The notes under the pieces were generated by a model that worked only from the letters and a program-made list of their open reading frames with translations, was not told the origin of the DNA and did not search any database. From Prorocentrum cordatum (taxonomy: Eukaryota > Sar > Dinophyceae > Prorocentrales > Prorocentraceae), in contig CAUYUJ010019893.1 in the NCBI GenBank assembly GCA_963575745.1, positions 482,089 to 546,088 of the forward strand: 64,000 nt of DNA, in the 5' to 3' direction. The position numbers and the translations under genes were made by a program. Of this stretch, positions 40,571-51,159 are shown piece after piece (the stretch's first letter is position 1; each line of letters starts with the position of its first letter).

Positions 40571-42241
40571 TCGCAGCTTCGCGTGCTCTCAGAGCACGGG
40601 AGACTGACTCGCCTCTGGGTCCAGTTTCGTGGCAGCGCCCCCGTGGGCCGCAGGCTCTCCCTGGACATTGACGACAGCTTCGACCCACTCCAGGACCTTG
40701 CCGCATGGATCCCCTCGCCCCCTGCCTGGGGCAGCGTCGCAAAGGGGGAGAACGGACAGAACGAGCTGGACGTCGCCAAGCAGAAAGCGCGCGATGCCCA
40801 GGCCACCTGCTTCGCCGAGCGGTTCAATGCACCCCTGGAAGAGAGCTTCGACTGGGACGCCCTGGGCAAGCTAATCTCGGGAGGGCTCCACGATATCCTC
40901 TCGACGCCGGCCTTCCACGTGCTCATCTACCTTATGTCCAGGCTGCATCCTCACGAGTTCACGTTGGCCAACACGCCGCGGCAGCCGGGCGTGCTCGACC
41001 GCAAGGCTTGGTCGCACCTGGGGTTCTTGTTTGACATGTCTCTCGGGCTCGACGCGACCAATCTAGTCTACAACACGCTGTGGGCAGCAATGGTCTGGTC
41101 GCTCGGCCTAGGCACTCCCTGGAGGGATGCGAGCTACGCCATTCCCGACGACTCCCTTCCCCCGTTGCTTCACGCCAGCGGCAGGCGTGCAACGCTGTGG
41201 AAGCGCCGCCAGTGCACCCCCAAAGGGCTCTTCCATCAGGTCCCCAAGGCTTGGAGTTCCGTTACCAAGGACTGCTGCAGACACCGGAAGCACCCTGGAA
41301 TGACCGGGTTGGGAGACATCATCCGGGGGTGCGGCTCCTCGATGGAAGATTTCCGTCAGGGGCTCTTAGACACCGACGGCCAGCCCATGGATTCCTGCAA
41401 GGCCCGCTCGCTTCTGGTGGTCATGATACTGATGCTCCGTGAGCCGCGAGTGTTTCTATGGCCTTTCTCTCATGCAGAGCAGGCCGGGGACGTCATCGAA
41501 GCCATTCTGCGATTCTGCGTACCCTGGCAAAAGGTCCACCAGGATTTCCGAAGCCGGTTCGCCAGCACCTGGAGCCTCACCCTGGAAGAGTTGGCCGACC
41601 TGCACAGTCGCATCGAGGCAGTGCTACACCACATCTCCAAGCTCGTGGCTTTGGCCCATCACCACCCGGCTGCGCAGAAAACCGGCTGCCCGCAGACCTG
41701 GAGCGAGATGGACAGGCAGGACTTCCAGCTGCAAGCGCCGATGATCGTTCTCGAACGGATCGTCCCGGCAGCAACTCTGACCTGCCTGGACACGGGCGAC
41801 TGCTCAGTGTGTGCACTACACGTCGCACCGGCTGGTTCCGACGCCTCCCTCGGTCCCGACGACAGGGTTGCGGGCCTTTCCTACATCGGCGGCGGACTTG
41901 CCTTGTCCCAGACCGACCTCAATGCCCCTCCACCACCGGCTCCGGCCCCGGGCACCAGACTGGACCCTCCGTTCTTCCCCGGCGAAAGGCTCGCGCTCGA
42001 AAAGAAGAACAACATATACACGTGCGACAGTTGCGGGAAGGACCACCTGACTGCCGCTGAAGGTACCTGGATCTCCGACAGCACGCGCCAGATGGTCGCT
42101 CAGAATAGACCTCAGGCGTACATCAACGGCGCCAACATGGGCTGGTACTGCGCTGGCTGCTGGATACGGAACCTCGAGGACAATGGCTTCCCTACGCCTG
42201 CCGGAACGAAGCTCACCGACAGAATCAACGAACATGCATGA
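40571..42241 (+). CDS. Helicase C-terminal extension, unknown, with zinc finger
   Basis: The same reading frame as the helicase continues past TGA 40568-40570 (LRVLSEHGRLTRLWVQFRG) to TGA 42239-42241. It is Trp- and His-rich, mostly helical (LIYLMSRLHPHEFTLANTP; AEQAGDVIEAILRFCVPWQK). Near the end it has two Cys pairs, YTCDSCGKDHLTA and GWYCAGCWIRN (about 42020-42175), suggesting a zinc-binding unit. I recognise no family. The close fit to the helicase frame suggests one polypeptide before the stop arose. Confidence 0.6.
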   Translation, partial: SQLRVLSEHGRLTRLWVQFRGSAPVGRRLSLDIDDSFDPLQDLAAWIPSPPAWGSVAKGENGQNELDVAKQKARDAQATCFAERFNAPLEESFDWDALGKLISGGLHDILSTPAFHVLIYLMSRLHPHEFTLANTPRQPGVLDRKAWSHLGFLFDMSLGLDATNLVYNTLWAAMVWSLGLGTPWRDASYAIPDDSLPPLLHASGRRATLWKRRQCTPKGLFHQVPKAWSSVTKDCCRHRKHPGMTGLGDIIRGCGSSMEDFRQGLLDTDGQPMDSCKARSLLVVMILMLREPRVFLWPFSHAEQAGDVIEAILRFCVPWQKVHQDFRSRFASTWSLTLEELADLHSRIEAVLHHISKLVALAHHHPAAQKTGCPQTWSEMDRQDFQLQAPMIVLERIVPAATLTCLDTGDCSVCALHVAPAGSDASLGPDDRVAGLSYIGGGLALSQTDLNAPPPPAPAPGTRLDPPFFPGERLALEKKNNIYTCDSCGKDHLTAAEGTWISDSTRQMVAQNRPQAYINGANMGWYCAGCWIRNLEDNGFPTPAGTKLTDRINEHA

Positions 42242-44513
42242 GCAGCAGATATCGGGGACCGGCAACGACAGGGCGAGTGCCCTCCCTTCCCTGGGACTCC
42301 TTCCGCTCGGCTACGGCTGCAGCCCCCTGGCGGACACGAGGCAGTTAGATGACCTCCTCATGGAACCGACGGGCATGAAGATCCCCGAGTGTGCCAATAC
42401 CACCATTCCGGTCCTCCGGACCCGGGACGACCGCTTCGGCATCAAAGCCGCTCAGACGCGGACCTACTCCGCGCGGTGCGACACCTGCCCCCAGGGGGCC
42501 CCGATCCTGGTCTGGGACCCAGGCTCCCCGCCGCTGGGGTGCTTCATATGGAAGCCGGCTGAAGACATAGGAGTTCCCGAGCAACATGGGCTGCCCCCCA
42601 TCGATAAGCGTGCCCTGGCCTGGTGGGGGCGCCAATTGAACGCTACTTGGTGCTGCCGGCGCTGTCTGGTCCCGATCTGGAACATAGGCCCGGCCACCCT
42701 GGACCACATCCTGGATCGCGACTTCAGGCCGCTGTATCCAGATGAACCTCCGGCCCTTCCCCCGCTCAGCAGCCAGATTGGGTTCGAGGCACCTGTGGAC
42801 ATCGTGGATTCCCTCCCGTGGCTTGGCGAGGACGCCAAGGCCCAGGACCAATTCGCCAAGGTCGGAGCAAGCAATCCCCCTGGACCCAGCCCTACAGGCA
42901 GCTCTGGCGCGGCGCCAGAGATCACCTCCCTGGCAGGGTCCCCGCCATCTGGCGCGTGTTCTGGTGGCGACGACAGGCCAGATACTCCCATGGCGGCCGA
43001 CACAGAAAGGTCTCAGGGTTCAGCGGACAACGACTCACGCATGGGCCACCATGACCCGCCCGACGACGACAACGGTGAAGGCGCGGAAGACGGGCTCCCC
43101 CTTCACAAGATGGAGCCCGACTACGAAGAGGATGGGCCCGCCCGTCCTCCCACGCCTTCCGAGTCGGCCCAGGAGGGTGATAATGATCGCTCAGGCGGCG
43201 ATGGCCCACAGCGAAGCCCGTCGGCGGGCAGCTCTGACACCAGCCGCGAGGATACCGCGACTTCAGTCGCAGAAGATACGCCCTACGCCGATCGCAGGAG
43301 GGCTCCAGCCCGAGACCCCGCGAGGCACGAGAGGACCAGCGACGGTGGCGGCTCGCGGCACGAGCGCTTTCCCGCGCCCACCCCGACGCCCCCTGAGCGG
43401 AGGCCCCATTACTCTCGCCATACTGGCTCTTCGGAGCAGGGCGCACTCAACATGCTGTCCTGCCCTGAAGGAGGCGGCCCAATGTACAAAGTCAGGCTGG
43501 GCACCGTCGAACTCGAACGTCCCGACGAGACACCAGCCAGTCGCATATCCAGGCAACAGTCGCAGCTGGGAGCAGTCTTTCGCGCACTGTGGACAGCGAA
43601 CACGCAGCGTACCCTGCTCCCTGGATGGAGGGCGCCCAAGTCCGACCCGAAACTACACATGCCCTCGGATATCATCAACTTCCTAGAGGCCTGGAAGGAC
43701 TGCGGGTACGACGCCTACGAGATGAACAGGAGGCTGGGCTACGATGTCGACTGGAACAAGATGCGAGCCAACTACCTGCGTCACTCCCAGACAGACGACA
43801 GGAGCAAAGGCGGCTATCGCGCCACACGGGCTGGCGCGACCGTGCGACAAGTTCCTGGGACACCTGGAGCAGTTGGCAGGGCGAGTGGCGCGACGGATGG
43901 CGTGAGGATCACCGGCAGACGGGTGGCAAGCGCGGCGGAGGTTACCCTGATGATCGGGATGATCGAGAGGAAAAGAGACTCCGCTGGAGAGACTGAACTC
44001 CCTCTCTGCCCTCGCCGCCCCCCGGTGCCCGCGCCACCGCCTGCGCTTCGCAACGCGCCACCTCGGCCCTCTGCCGCCCTTTCCCTCAGCCTGGGGCAGC
44101 TCTGCCCCCCCTCCCCTGAGCGGCACCCTCTCTCACCCTTGGCCTTGGGGTGCCGTTCGGTAATGCCGTCTGCTCCGCGCGTGACACCGCGCATCCTGCA
44201 GACCAACTTGCCACTGGCAGCGCTGCCTTTCTCAACCGGTGGCCGACGCCCTCTTGTCACTCGGCTCTTCTTCCCCCGCCTTGTTTCACTTCCTGAATTC
44301 CAGCGGACGCTGCCCAGGCCGCGCCGCGGGCCCCTAATCGCGGCGCTCTGCCGCCCTCCACCCGACGCGCGCACCTCCTGCCTTTGGATCCAGGCGCGCG
44401 CTTCGGCAATGCCGCCCACCGCCTCTCCGCAGTGGACTCGCGGCCTCAGGCCCTACTGTAGTTGTCTCACCGCCAGGCCTTCCTGGCCTGTCAGTGGGCC
44501 ACGGCTCGCCTGA
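42234..44513 (+). CDS. Downstream ORF of composite element, unknown
   Basis: ATG 42234 overlaps the previous stop in the string ATGCATGA, so I prefer it to upstream in-frame ATGs. The N-terminal third has two Cys pairs (RCDTCPQGAPILVW at about 42477; WCCRRCLVPIWN at about 42651), possibly one zinc site. The middle (about 42860-43400) is acidic, Ser/Pro-rich and likely disordered. A compact helical part follows (DIINFLEAWKDCGYDAYEMN, about 43669). After about 43800 a second frame, ending at 43996 in a basic/acidic tail (DDRDDREEKRLRWRD), looks more natural than the Pro-rich frame running to 44513, so the true end may be 43996. Composition matches the LINE and helicase segments. Confidence 0.5.
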   Translation: MHEQQISGTGNDRASALPSLGLLPLGYGCSPLADTRQLDDLLMEPTGMKIPECANTTIPVLRTRDDRFGIKAAQTRTYSARCDTCPQGAPILVWDPGSPPLGCFIWKPAEDIGVPEQHGLPPIDKRALAWWGRQLNATWCCRRCLVPIWNIGPATLDHILDRDFRPLYPDEPPALPPLSSQIGFEAPVDIVDSLPWLGEDAKAQDQFAKVGASNPPGPSPTGSSGAAPEITSLAGSPPSGACSGGDDRPDTPMAADTERSQGSADNDSRMGHHDPPDDDNGEGAEDGLPLHKMEPDYEEDGPARPPTPSESAQEGDNDRSGGDGPQRSPSAGSSDTSREDTATSVAEDTPYADRRRAPARDPARHERTSDGGGSRHERFPAPTPTPPERRPHYSRHTGSSEQGALNMLSCPEGGGPMYKVRLGTVELERPDETPASRISRQQSQLGAVFRALWTANTQRTLLPGWRAPKSDPKLHMPSDIINFLEAWKDCGYDAYEMNRRLGYDVDWNKMRANYLRHSQTDDRSKGGYRATRAGATVRQVPGTPGAVGRASGATDGVRITGRRVASAAEVTLMIGMIERKRDSAGETELPLCPRRPPVPAPPPALRNAPPRPSAALSLSLGQLCPPSPERHPLSPLALGCRSVMPSAPRVTPRILQTNLPLAALPFSTGGRRPLVTRLFFPRLVSLPEFQRTLPRPRRGPLIAALCRPPPDARTSCLWIQARASAMPPTASPQWTRGLRPYCSCLTARPSWPVSGPRLA

Positions 44514-45640
44514 CCACTGGCTTCCCCCTGGATTTTCTAACCGAACGAACGGCCTTCCGCCGTCACCCTGGACCTTTCAAACAACAAGCACGGCGTTCCG
44601 CCGTCACCCTGGATCCAATGGCTCTGAGGGACACGTCTCGGGTACAAGGCGTCCTCGCCCCTCTGTGCTAGACTCGGTTGGGTATCGCTGGGCCACCTTA
44701 GATGTGCATACTCCTCGGGGTCTGCCGAGTATCGTGCTCTTCTACGCCCTTCCACTCGTCGGATCTGGGTTGTCGCATCTCAGTTGTGGAAGTTTCTCTT
44801 GCCATCATGCTCCACGCCCTGGATGCGCTTCTTGCGTCGCGACTGGCTCGCCGTCAGCTTTTTCCGTTGATCATTGTTCCCAGTCAGCCTGTGGTACCCT
44901 TCAGGCTCCATGGATCGGTGCCCTCTGGTACTCCCATTGCTGGACGGCTTCCTACCGCGACCCTGGATCAGTGGCTTTGTGGGATTTGCCTGGGTATACA
45001 CGGTCTCGTTCCGCGTGTGCTCTCCGTCTCTTTCTGGACTGCACTGTGACACTGTGGTGTGCACACGCCGCGTTTCGACGGGTAGCGTGCATCAGTGCCC
45101 TTCCACCCGCTGGGTCTGGGCCGAAACATCTCGGCGTGGTAGTCTTCTCGGAACATGTATACACCATGATGTCGTTCTGGCGCCGCGGCTCGCTGCCGCC
45201 GTCGGGACCCTCGTTGGACTTACCACCCCGTCTTCTGTGCTACCCGACAGGCTGGGGCTGACGTCCTCGGGTCGTTCCCTTGTCCGCACCTGGACGTTGG
45301 AACGTTATCGCGCCATTTTGGCTGCGCTAGGTCGTCTCGGTGCCTACCTCAGGCCTGGTTGGACGCACCTGCATGCCCGTTCAGGGGCTGTCATGGCACC
45401 TGGATTGCATCGGCTTCGCCCTCCTGGACGCTGTCGTGAGCCGCCTGATCCGCGGCCCTGCGCGCGTTAGGTAATTTAGTCGCGCCCGCGGCCCGTTCGC
45501 GACCTTCCGCCGCTGGCGCTTCCGCCTGCGGCTGTAAAAAAGAAATTCTCTTTTCGGAACAACAGGGTGCGAACCCCATGAGAAGCACTGCATCAGAGCA
45601 GTACAGTGGTTACTGGAGAGAGGCATCAACAACAGTTATT
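44000..45640. other. Probable 3' untranslated region or spacer; no gene
   Basis: Open frames exist but show no motif. CCTTCCGCCGTCACCCTGGA occurs with small changes at about 44551 and 44595. A short A run (GTAAAAAAGAAA) at 45533-45545 could mark an element tail, but no target-site duplication was found. Confidence 0.35.
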
Positions 45641-45649
45641 GTTTACATA

Positions 45650-47780
45650 TGAAATGTTTACACTTGTTTCTGCCTGATGCTTTCTTGTTTCCTTTCACAT
45701 TCGCGCCTTCGTGCGGGACATCCCCCAGACATTATCCACGGACTGCGCTCTTGCGCGGGGTGGCTTCGCAATTTGCTCAGATGCTGCGGCCTCGACAGTC
45801 AGGAATCACGTTTTCGCTATCGTTCGCTGTCAGTTTGGGCCCGCCCGCCCGACCCGTCCGTCAGGGTCAATGTGTCCGGCACGCCAGACTGGTTATGCCG
45901 CCTGCGTTGTGGCCCCTAACCCTCCTCCTGCATATTTCTCTCGTGTCCCATCTTTGTTCCTTCCTTTGTCTCTTCATTCATCCCCTCCTTCCCCTGTTAT
46001 AAGGGTTGCGCCAACTACACGCGGCATGTAGGGAAACTCTACTTCAAAGAAGGGGTACGATCGAAAACGAAGTGGTCGGGTACCGAGGGCTGGGGATATA
46101 CATGTTGAGTGGCCCGCGATCAGCTAAGAGCGGAACGTCTTCAAAGTATTGTTATTGTTGGCGTTGATGATTTTTCACAATTATTGTTGACCCTCACTGG
46201 TGACCATTGCATGCTTCAACTAAAATCTTCCTGCCGGGGCTCGCACCCTGATTTTGCATCAGGGGCAGCCTGTGGTCACCAAGCTCCGCCCCTGGCCCCC
46301 GACTTACGCCAACAATTGCTCCTTTTTGATATTCGCTCGTTTTGAAAGTGTTTCACAGTCGCGCTCCCGTGCGGGAGTTCTTCACAGCTTGAGCAGGGAT
46401 CGCGCTTTCGCGTGGGACGTCCCAATGTATTCAAACGCCCCGCCCCAGACGTTCGGGAATCGTGTTCTCGTTTTTTTTCGCCGTTTACGCAGAAGTTGTG
46501 TTATCGTTCGAGACCTCCTCGCGATTCATGCAGGACTCACGCTTCAGCTATCCGCCTGCTCGACCTGGCCGCCTGGGCCCGCCTTTCCGACCCGCCCATT
46601 CGGGTCTACCCGCCCGATCTGCCCGTCTGGTTCTGGCACGCGTTTTCTGCTCCTAGCTCCCCTCCTGCTAATCTCTCCCGCGTTCCGTTCTAGCCCCTCC
46701 TCATTCCATCCGTCCTCTCTTCCCTTAATTTCAGGGGCTGCACCAATTACACGTGGCAGGTAAGGAAGAGATACTCCCAAGGTGGTCGGGTCGGAGAAGA
46801 CGAAGAGGGCGGGCATCGAGGATGTAGTATATACAGGTTGAGCGGCACGCGAGCAGGTAAGAGTGAGCAGTCTTAACGTGTTTGTTGTTGCTGCAGTTGT
46901 CGTTGCGGTTGTTGATTTCGCTGTTGTGTTGTTGATTTTTCCTTTCAACAGAATAATTGTTGTGAATAACCCCTGCCCGGTAACCATTGTATATTTCAAA
47001 TAAAGTGTTTCTCCTTGGGTTCGCACTTGTTTTACTGGGGAAGCTGCGTGTCACCAAACTGCGCCTGTGGCCACCGGTTAACAACAACAGCGTCTCCCGC
47101 CGTATACTTCTTGGCAGGGTATTTTCAAGTCGCGCTCTCGCGCGGGACGTCTTCACAATTTACACAGGAGTCGTGCTTTCGAGTGGGACGTCCTTGCCAT
47201 GTATTCAGACGCCGCGTCCTCGACACTCAGGAATCACGCTCTGCATGTAGACTTCTGACGGTTTATTTGGGAACCGCGCTATCATTAGAAACTTCCTCGC
47301 GTTCCATGCAGGACACATGCTTCAGCAACCCGCCTACTCGACCTGGCCGACTGGGCCCGCTTTCCCGACACGCCTTTTAAGGTCTACCCGTCCGATCAGA
47401 TGCCGGGTTATGCCACGTATGTTATGTTCCTTGTCTCCTTCCTGCTATTATTTGTCGTGCTCCACCCTCCCTCCCCCTTTGCCCCTTCCACCCATCCGTC
47501 CTCTCTTCCCCTGCCTTCAGGGTTTTCTGCCTTCAGGTTTTTTCCCGAAATTCACATTGGAGGTGAGAAAGATATACCCCGAATGGGGGTACGACTCAAG
47601 ACGAAGAGGGTGGTTATCCAGGTTTCGGGGAACACGTAATGAATGGCACGTGGGCAGACGAGAGCGAACAGTGTTCAAGTGAGGGTTTTTGTTGTTGGTG
47701 GCGTTGTTGGTGTTGCTGCTGTTGTTGGTTGTAGTGTTAGTGGTCTTGTTGCTAAGTGAGTTAATATAGACCGTAATAAG
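45650..47780. repeat. Diverged 730-780-bp tandem units
   Basis: Three units are recognisable by common landmarks: CACCCATCCGTCC.CTTCCC, GGGGCTGCACCAATTACACG (46001 and 46734, third near 47518), a TTGTTGTTG stretch, GGTTCGCAC, and CGCGCTCTCGCGCGGGACGT. Units are well diverged. No coding sequence was recognised. Confidence 0.65.
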
Positions 47781-48485
47781 GCCTCTTATCTACAGGTTCC
47801 ATAAGAAGGATCCCGTGGTTAAGGTGCTCCCTAATGGATCCCCATCGCGGAATATTTGTCGTGGGTGCGTTTGTCCAGATTATTGGTGGCCATTGCGGCA
47901 GAATTGTTCGGCAAGGTTTCTTCAGCTATTGTGGAGCATTATGTTTGAGCCGTTGTTTTATTGCAGTATGCTTTTTTGTATACATAGCTATGGAGCCTGC
48001 GGTGTCGAGTTCGTATGAAAACGTCCTGGCTAAAAACATCCAGTCGCAATTCTTTATTCAGGATTCCGACGCAAGGATGTTTCAGTACGAATTATTGATT
48101 GCGTTTTCCGTAGCAAGGGTGTTGTAGTGATTATGATTCGGTAGCGGTTCTGCCGACGACAATTTGTTCGAAGGAATGTGTGCTAAGGGTTCTCTGCCGC
48201 AAATTCGGTCGTGAGGTTGCTGCAGTACGGATTATTTGATAAGGGTTCCGAGGAGGATGAAATGTGGTTTACGCAGAATTGGCGCGTAAGGTTTCTTCAC
48301 GACGGAGTAGTTCAGAACGAATCCTGAGTACGCGTTATCATGTATAGGCGTGCCGACGATCCTGGATTATGCCAGAACGCCCTTCTTGGGACCTGGCAAC
48401 CGCGAGCCAACATAACTTGTGCCGCCCTATCAGCCTGAATCTTTCTACAGCAACATGTTTGGTACGCTGACCATGGGAAGCAATG
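47781..48485. other. Spacer with irregular ~70-bp repetition
   Basis: Words such as CAAGGTTTCTTCA and AAGGATGTTTCAGTACG recur at irregular spacing between 47900 and 48320. No gene was recognised. Confidence 0.35.
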
Positions 48486-48489
48486 GAAC

Positions 48490-48985
48490 TCTTGCATGTT
48501 GTTAAGACGAGCGTGCGCGGCGCTATTGCGAGAGCCACATATTGAAAAGGAACCGCCCTCAACAAAGCGAGTGTACGCGGCCCTCAGGCGAGAGCCACAT
48601 TTGAAAAGGAACCGCCTTCAATGTGTGAAACTCTTGAACATATTTAAGACGACTGTGCGCGGCGCTAAGGCGAGAGCCACATTTTGAAAAGAACCGCCCT
48701 CAATCTGTGAGTCTCTTGCGATTTTTGTTAAACGAGTGTGCGCGGCGCTACGGCAAGAGCCACATTTTGAAACAGAGTCGTCCTCAATCCGCGAAGCGTC
48801 TCTGCATTTTGTTAAGTCGACTGTGCGCGGCGCTAAGTTGTGAGCCACCGTTTTGAAAAGGATTGGCCCTCAATCCGCTAAGTTCTTGCAAGTTGTTAAG
48901 ACGAATGTGGGCAGCGCTGAGGCAAGAGCCACATTTTGAAAACCACCCGCCCTCCATTTGCGAAGCTGCTGTCAGCTTTTAAGAT
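48490..48985. repeat. ~80-bp repeat family, locus 2
   Basis: About six units share GTGTGCGCGGCGCTAAGGCG, AGAGCCACATTTTGAAAAGG and AACCGCCCTCAATC. Spacing is 80-85 bp apart from one ~60-bp unit. The family is shared with 31.33-31.55 kb. Confidence 0.85.
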
Positions 48986-49134
48986 TCAAAGTCATAAGTG
49001 GTGAGGAAATCTCAGGCGAAACGCCCGGCCTGTGCTAAAAACTGGCCTCGGGGTGCGACAGGGAAAAGTTATCTAAATGGAGAAAGAGGGGGACGACGAC
49101 GAGCAGGAGGTCAAGCAGAAAAACCATAACCATC

Positions 49135-50268
49135 TTGGATGCTCCTGTGGCGTCATGCGTGTTGCTTGGGTGTTTGTTTGTGCCGTTTGGGGGCCGTTTG
49201 GGAGGCTTTGAAGGCACTTGGGGGGCCTCGTCGGGGCCTCTTGGGAGCCTCTTGGGGCTTGCAAGTTTTTCAGCTTCCGGGGCGCACCTTGACCCGTGCA
49301 AATCTTGTAAGTTCCAAGCATTTTGTGCTTATGCCCGGCTGGAACCTCGTCGCGCGAAGGGCGCGCGTGCTTCTAGCACAGAGTGGCGAGCAACAGTCCA
49401 CAGCCAATTCGATTCAAGGTTGTTGTATGCCATTCTAGCGCACAAGCGGCAATGCTCTCGAGGCTTTTTCTATCCTTCCTTCAGGTGCGGGGGCAGTTGC
49501 CGCAATGGTCGGTCGGCAAAGCAGCTCTCACACGCGATGCTTGTTTTTTGTTGTATGGTCCGAGGGAAGCACTTGTTCAAGTCACACTTTACCGATTCGG
49601 GTTGCCGTGGAAACGTTTCGAGGATCACGGGGGAAAAGGTCGGCGTCGGTCTTCTCTGTTCTCAATTGGTTGCGGGCATCGATGGGTCGTTTTTGGTGGC
49701 TCTTCCTTCTTCGGTGCCTTCTTGTCTTATTGGCAACGGCAGATCGGCGCCCAGTCTTTGTCGCGTTCACGATCGAGGGTTCTTGCGTTCTTGCGTTGCG
49801 GCCAGTCATGCAAATCATATGGGTTTCTTCCGCGCGAAGTCTGCGGATGCGACCGACCATCCCTTCGCAATGGTGTTGGTGGTCGCCGTCACCGTCGCTG
49901 CTATCTTGGGTATGGTTTGTCTAGCCTTTGCACGTGGAGGCAAGGCAGCAAGGCCAAGCCAGAGTAGCGAGTCCCAAGCTGGCCCATGCCGATTTCGTCG
50001 TGTGTCTTGGGCTGCAGGCCCAGTGCATGCCACTTGCCACAATTTGGTTCAAGTGTCAGTGTCTGAGGCTCGTTTGGGGCCTGCGAAGTGCGCGTGCGCT
50101 TTGGGTTTGGATACTATGATATTCCATTTTAGTGACGAGTCTTGGAGCGACACGAACCGTGCAGCACACATGAGCGCGGTCTGTGAGATTGAGAAGCTGA
50201 AAGAAGGCCATGCGAACAGGGCCGGTGTTGGATCCCATGTCAGGAAGGATGTACATATTTTCCGATAG
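49135..50268 (+). CDS. Uncertain ORF with one hydrophobic segment
   Basis: A 377-codon open frame. The first ~45 codons lie in G/T-rich CTTGGGG repeats and are doubtful. Later sequence has ordinary composition, including one apolar stretch FAMVLVVAVTVAAILGMVCL (about 49868-49927) that could span a membrane, followed by a basic loop. No family, start context or homologous copy in the window supports it; it may be chance. Confidence 0.25.
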   Translation: MDAPVASCVLLGCLFVPFGGRLGGFEGTWGASSGPLGSLLGLASFSASGAHLDPCKSCKFQAFCAYARLEPRRAKGARASSTEWRATVHSQFDSRLLYAILAHKRQCSRGFFYPSFRCGGSCRNGRSAKQLSHAMLVFCCMVRGKHLFKSHFTDSGCRGNVSRITGEKVGVGLLCSQLVAGIDGSFLVALPSSVPSCLIGNGRSAPSLCRVHDRGFLRSCVAASHANHMGFFRAKSADATDHPFAMVLVVAVTVAAILGMVCLAFARGGKAARPSQSSESQAGPCRFRRVSWAAGPVHATCHNLVQVSVSEARLGPAKCACALGLDTMIFHFSDESWSDTNRAAHMSAVCEIEKLKEGHANRAGVGSHVRKDVHIFR

Positions 50269-50269
50269 A

Positions 50270-51159
50270 AGGATTGCTCGTGTGAGTGCTGTGCGGAGGC
50301 CTTGTGGGGGGGACCTTGCCGCGGGGCTCTTGCGGTTGCCCTTCGGCTTGGACCTCTGTTGGCCAAGTACCGGTTTGCACAAGATCGCTTGTTTGCACTG
50401 TGTGCCAGTTCTCTTCGCCCCGGAACTCTTTCTACCAAGAAGTGTACGTGGGTCATGAGAGCCGGGAAGCGAAAGGACGGAGGAGTGGAGCAGGCAGGAT
50501 GTGCAGAACGAGGAGTCAGGAGGAAGGTGCAAAACGGGGCGGAGGGGAACCGGGAGGGGAGAACCGAAGGGCAGGGATAGGGAAGGAGGGCGGAGATGAG
50601 AAACGGGGAGGAGGCAGGATGCATGGAAAGATGGGATGATTTGGGAGAGGGAGAAGGCAGAACGGCAGGAAGCAGGAAGTGCACACATGAGGTTTAAAGA
50701 CAGCGTTCGGCTCTTCCAGGTGCAATTTGCAACTCTCTCGGAGGGCGCCTGGGGCGATAGTGAGGGCTTCTTGAGGTCACGCTCGGCTCCTGCGGCACTG
50801 GACGTCATGTTGACGATTGTGGACGACGATCCATGGAGAGGAAGCATGTCACCAAATAACTTCCATGTTTCCACATGTATAGACATGTCTAAGATGCGTT
50901 TAGAACAGTTCCAAACATTTGAAGCACATATTTAAGTCTATACCCTTCGCGTAACCCCACCGGATTGACCTTTCAACTCGGCGCCTGCGCTTTCGCTTGA
51001 TCCCGCGAGGAAAAAAGTAATCCCACCGGCACGACACGCCGTGTGCGCTTTCGCCCGCGGCCGCGACAAAAAAAAAGTAACCCCACCGGCCCATCCAGAA
51101 ACGATGCCCAGAGGAATTGCCTCGAACAGGGAAGTGGGCAGCCCGCAGAGGAAGGGCCT
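50270..51159. other. No recognisable gene
   Basis: A purine-rich stretch (50455-50680) and AT-richer DNA follow the uncertain ORF. Two short words with AAAAAAAGTAA.CCCACCGG lie at 51011-51030 and 51068-51090. Confidence 0.35.

Noticed and set aside
45540-45625. tRNA-like piece on the minus strand (GGGGTTCGCACCCT resembles a T arm)
   Set aside because: No acceptor stem, D arm or anticodon arm could be paired around it. The GGTTCGCAC word recurs as part of the 730-780-bp tandem unit.
50056-50886. 276-codon minus-strand ORF
   Set aside because: No motif, Pro/Ser-rich low complexity, and it overlaps an equally unsupported plus frame. GC-rich third positions on one strand explain its openness.
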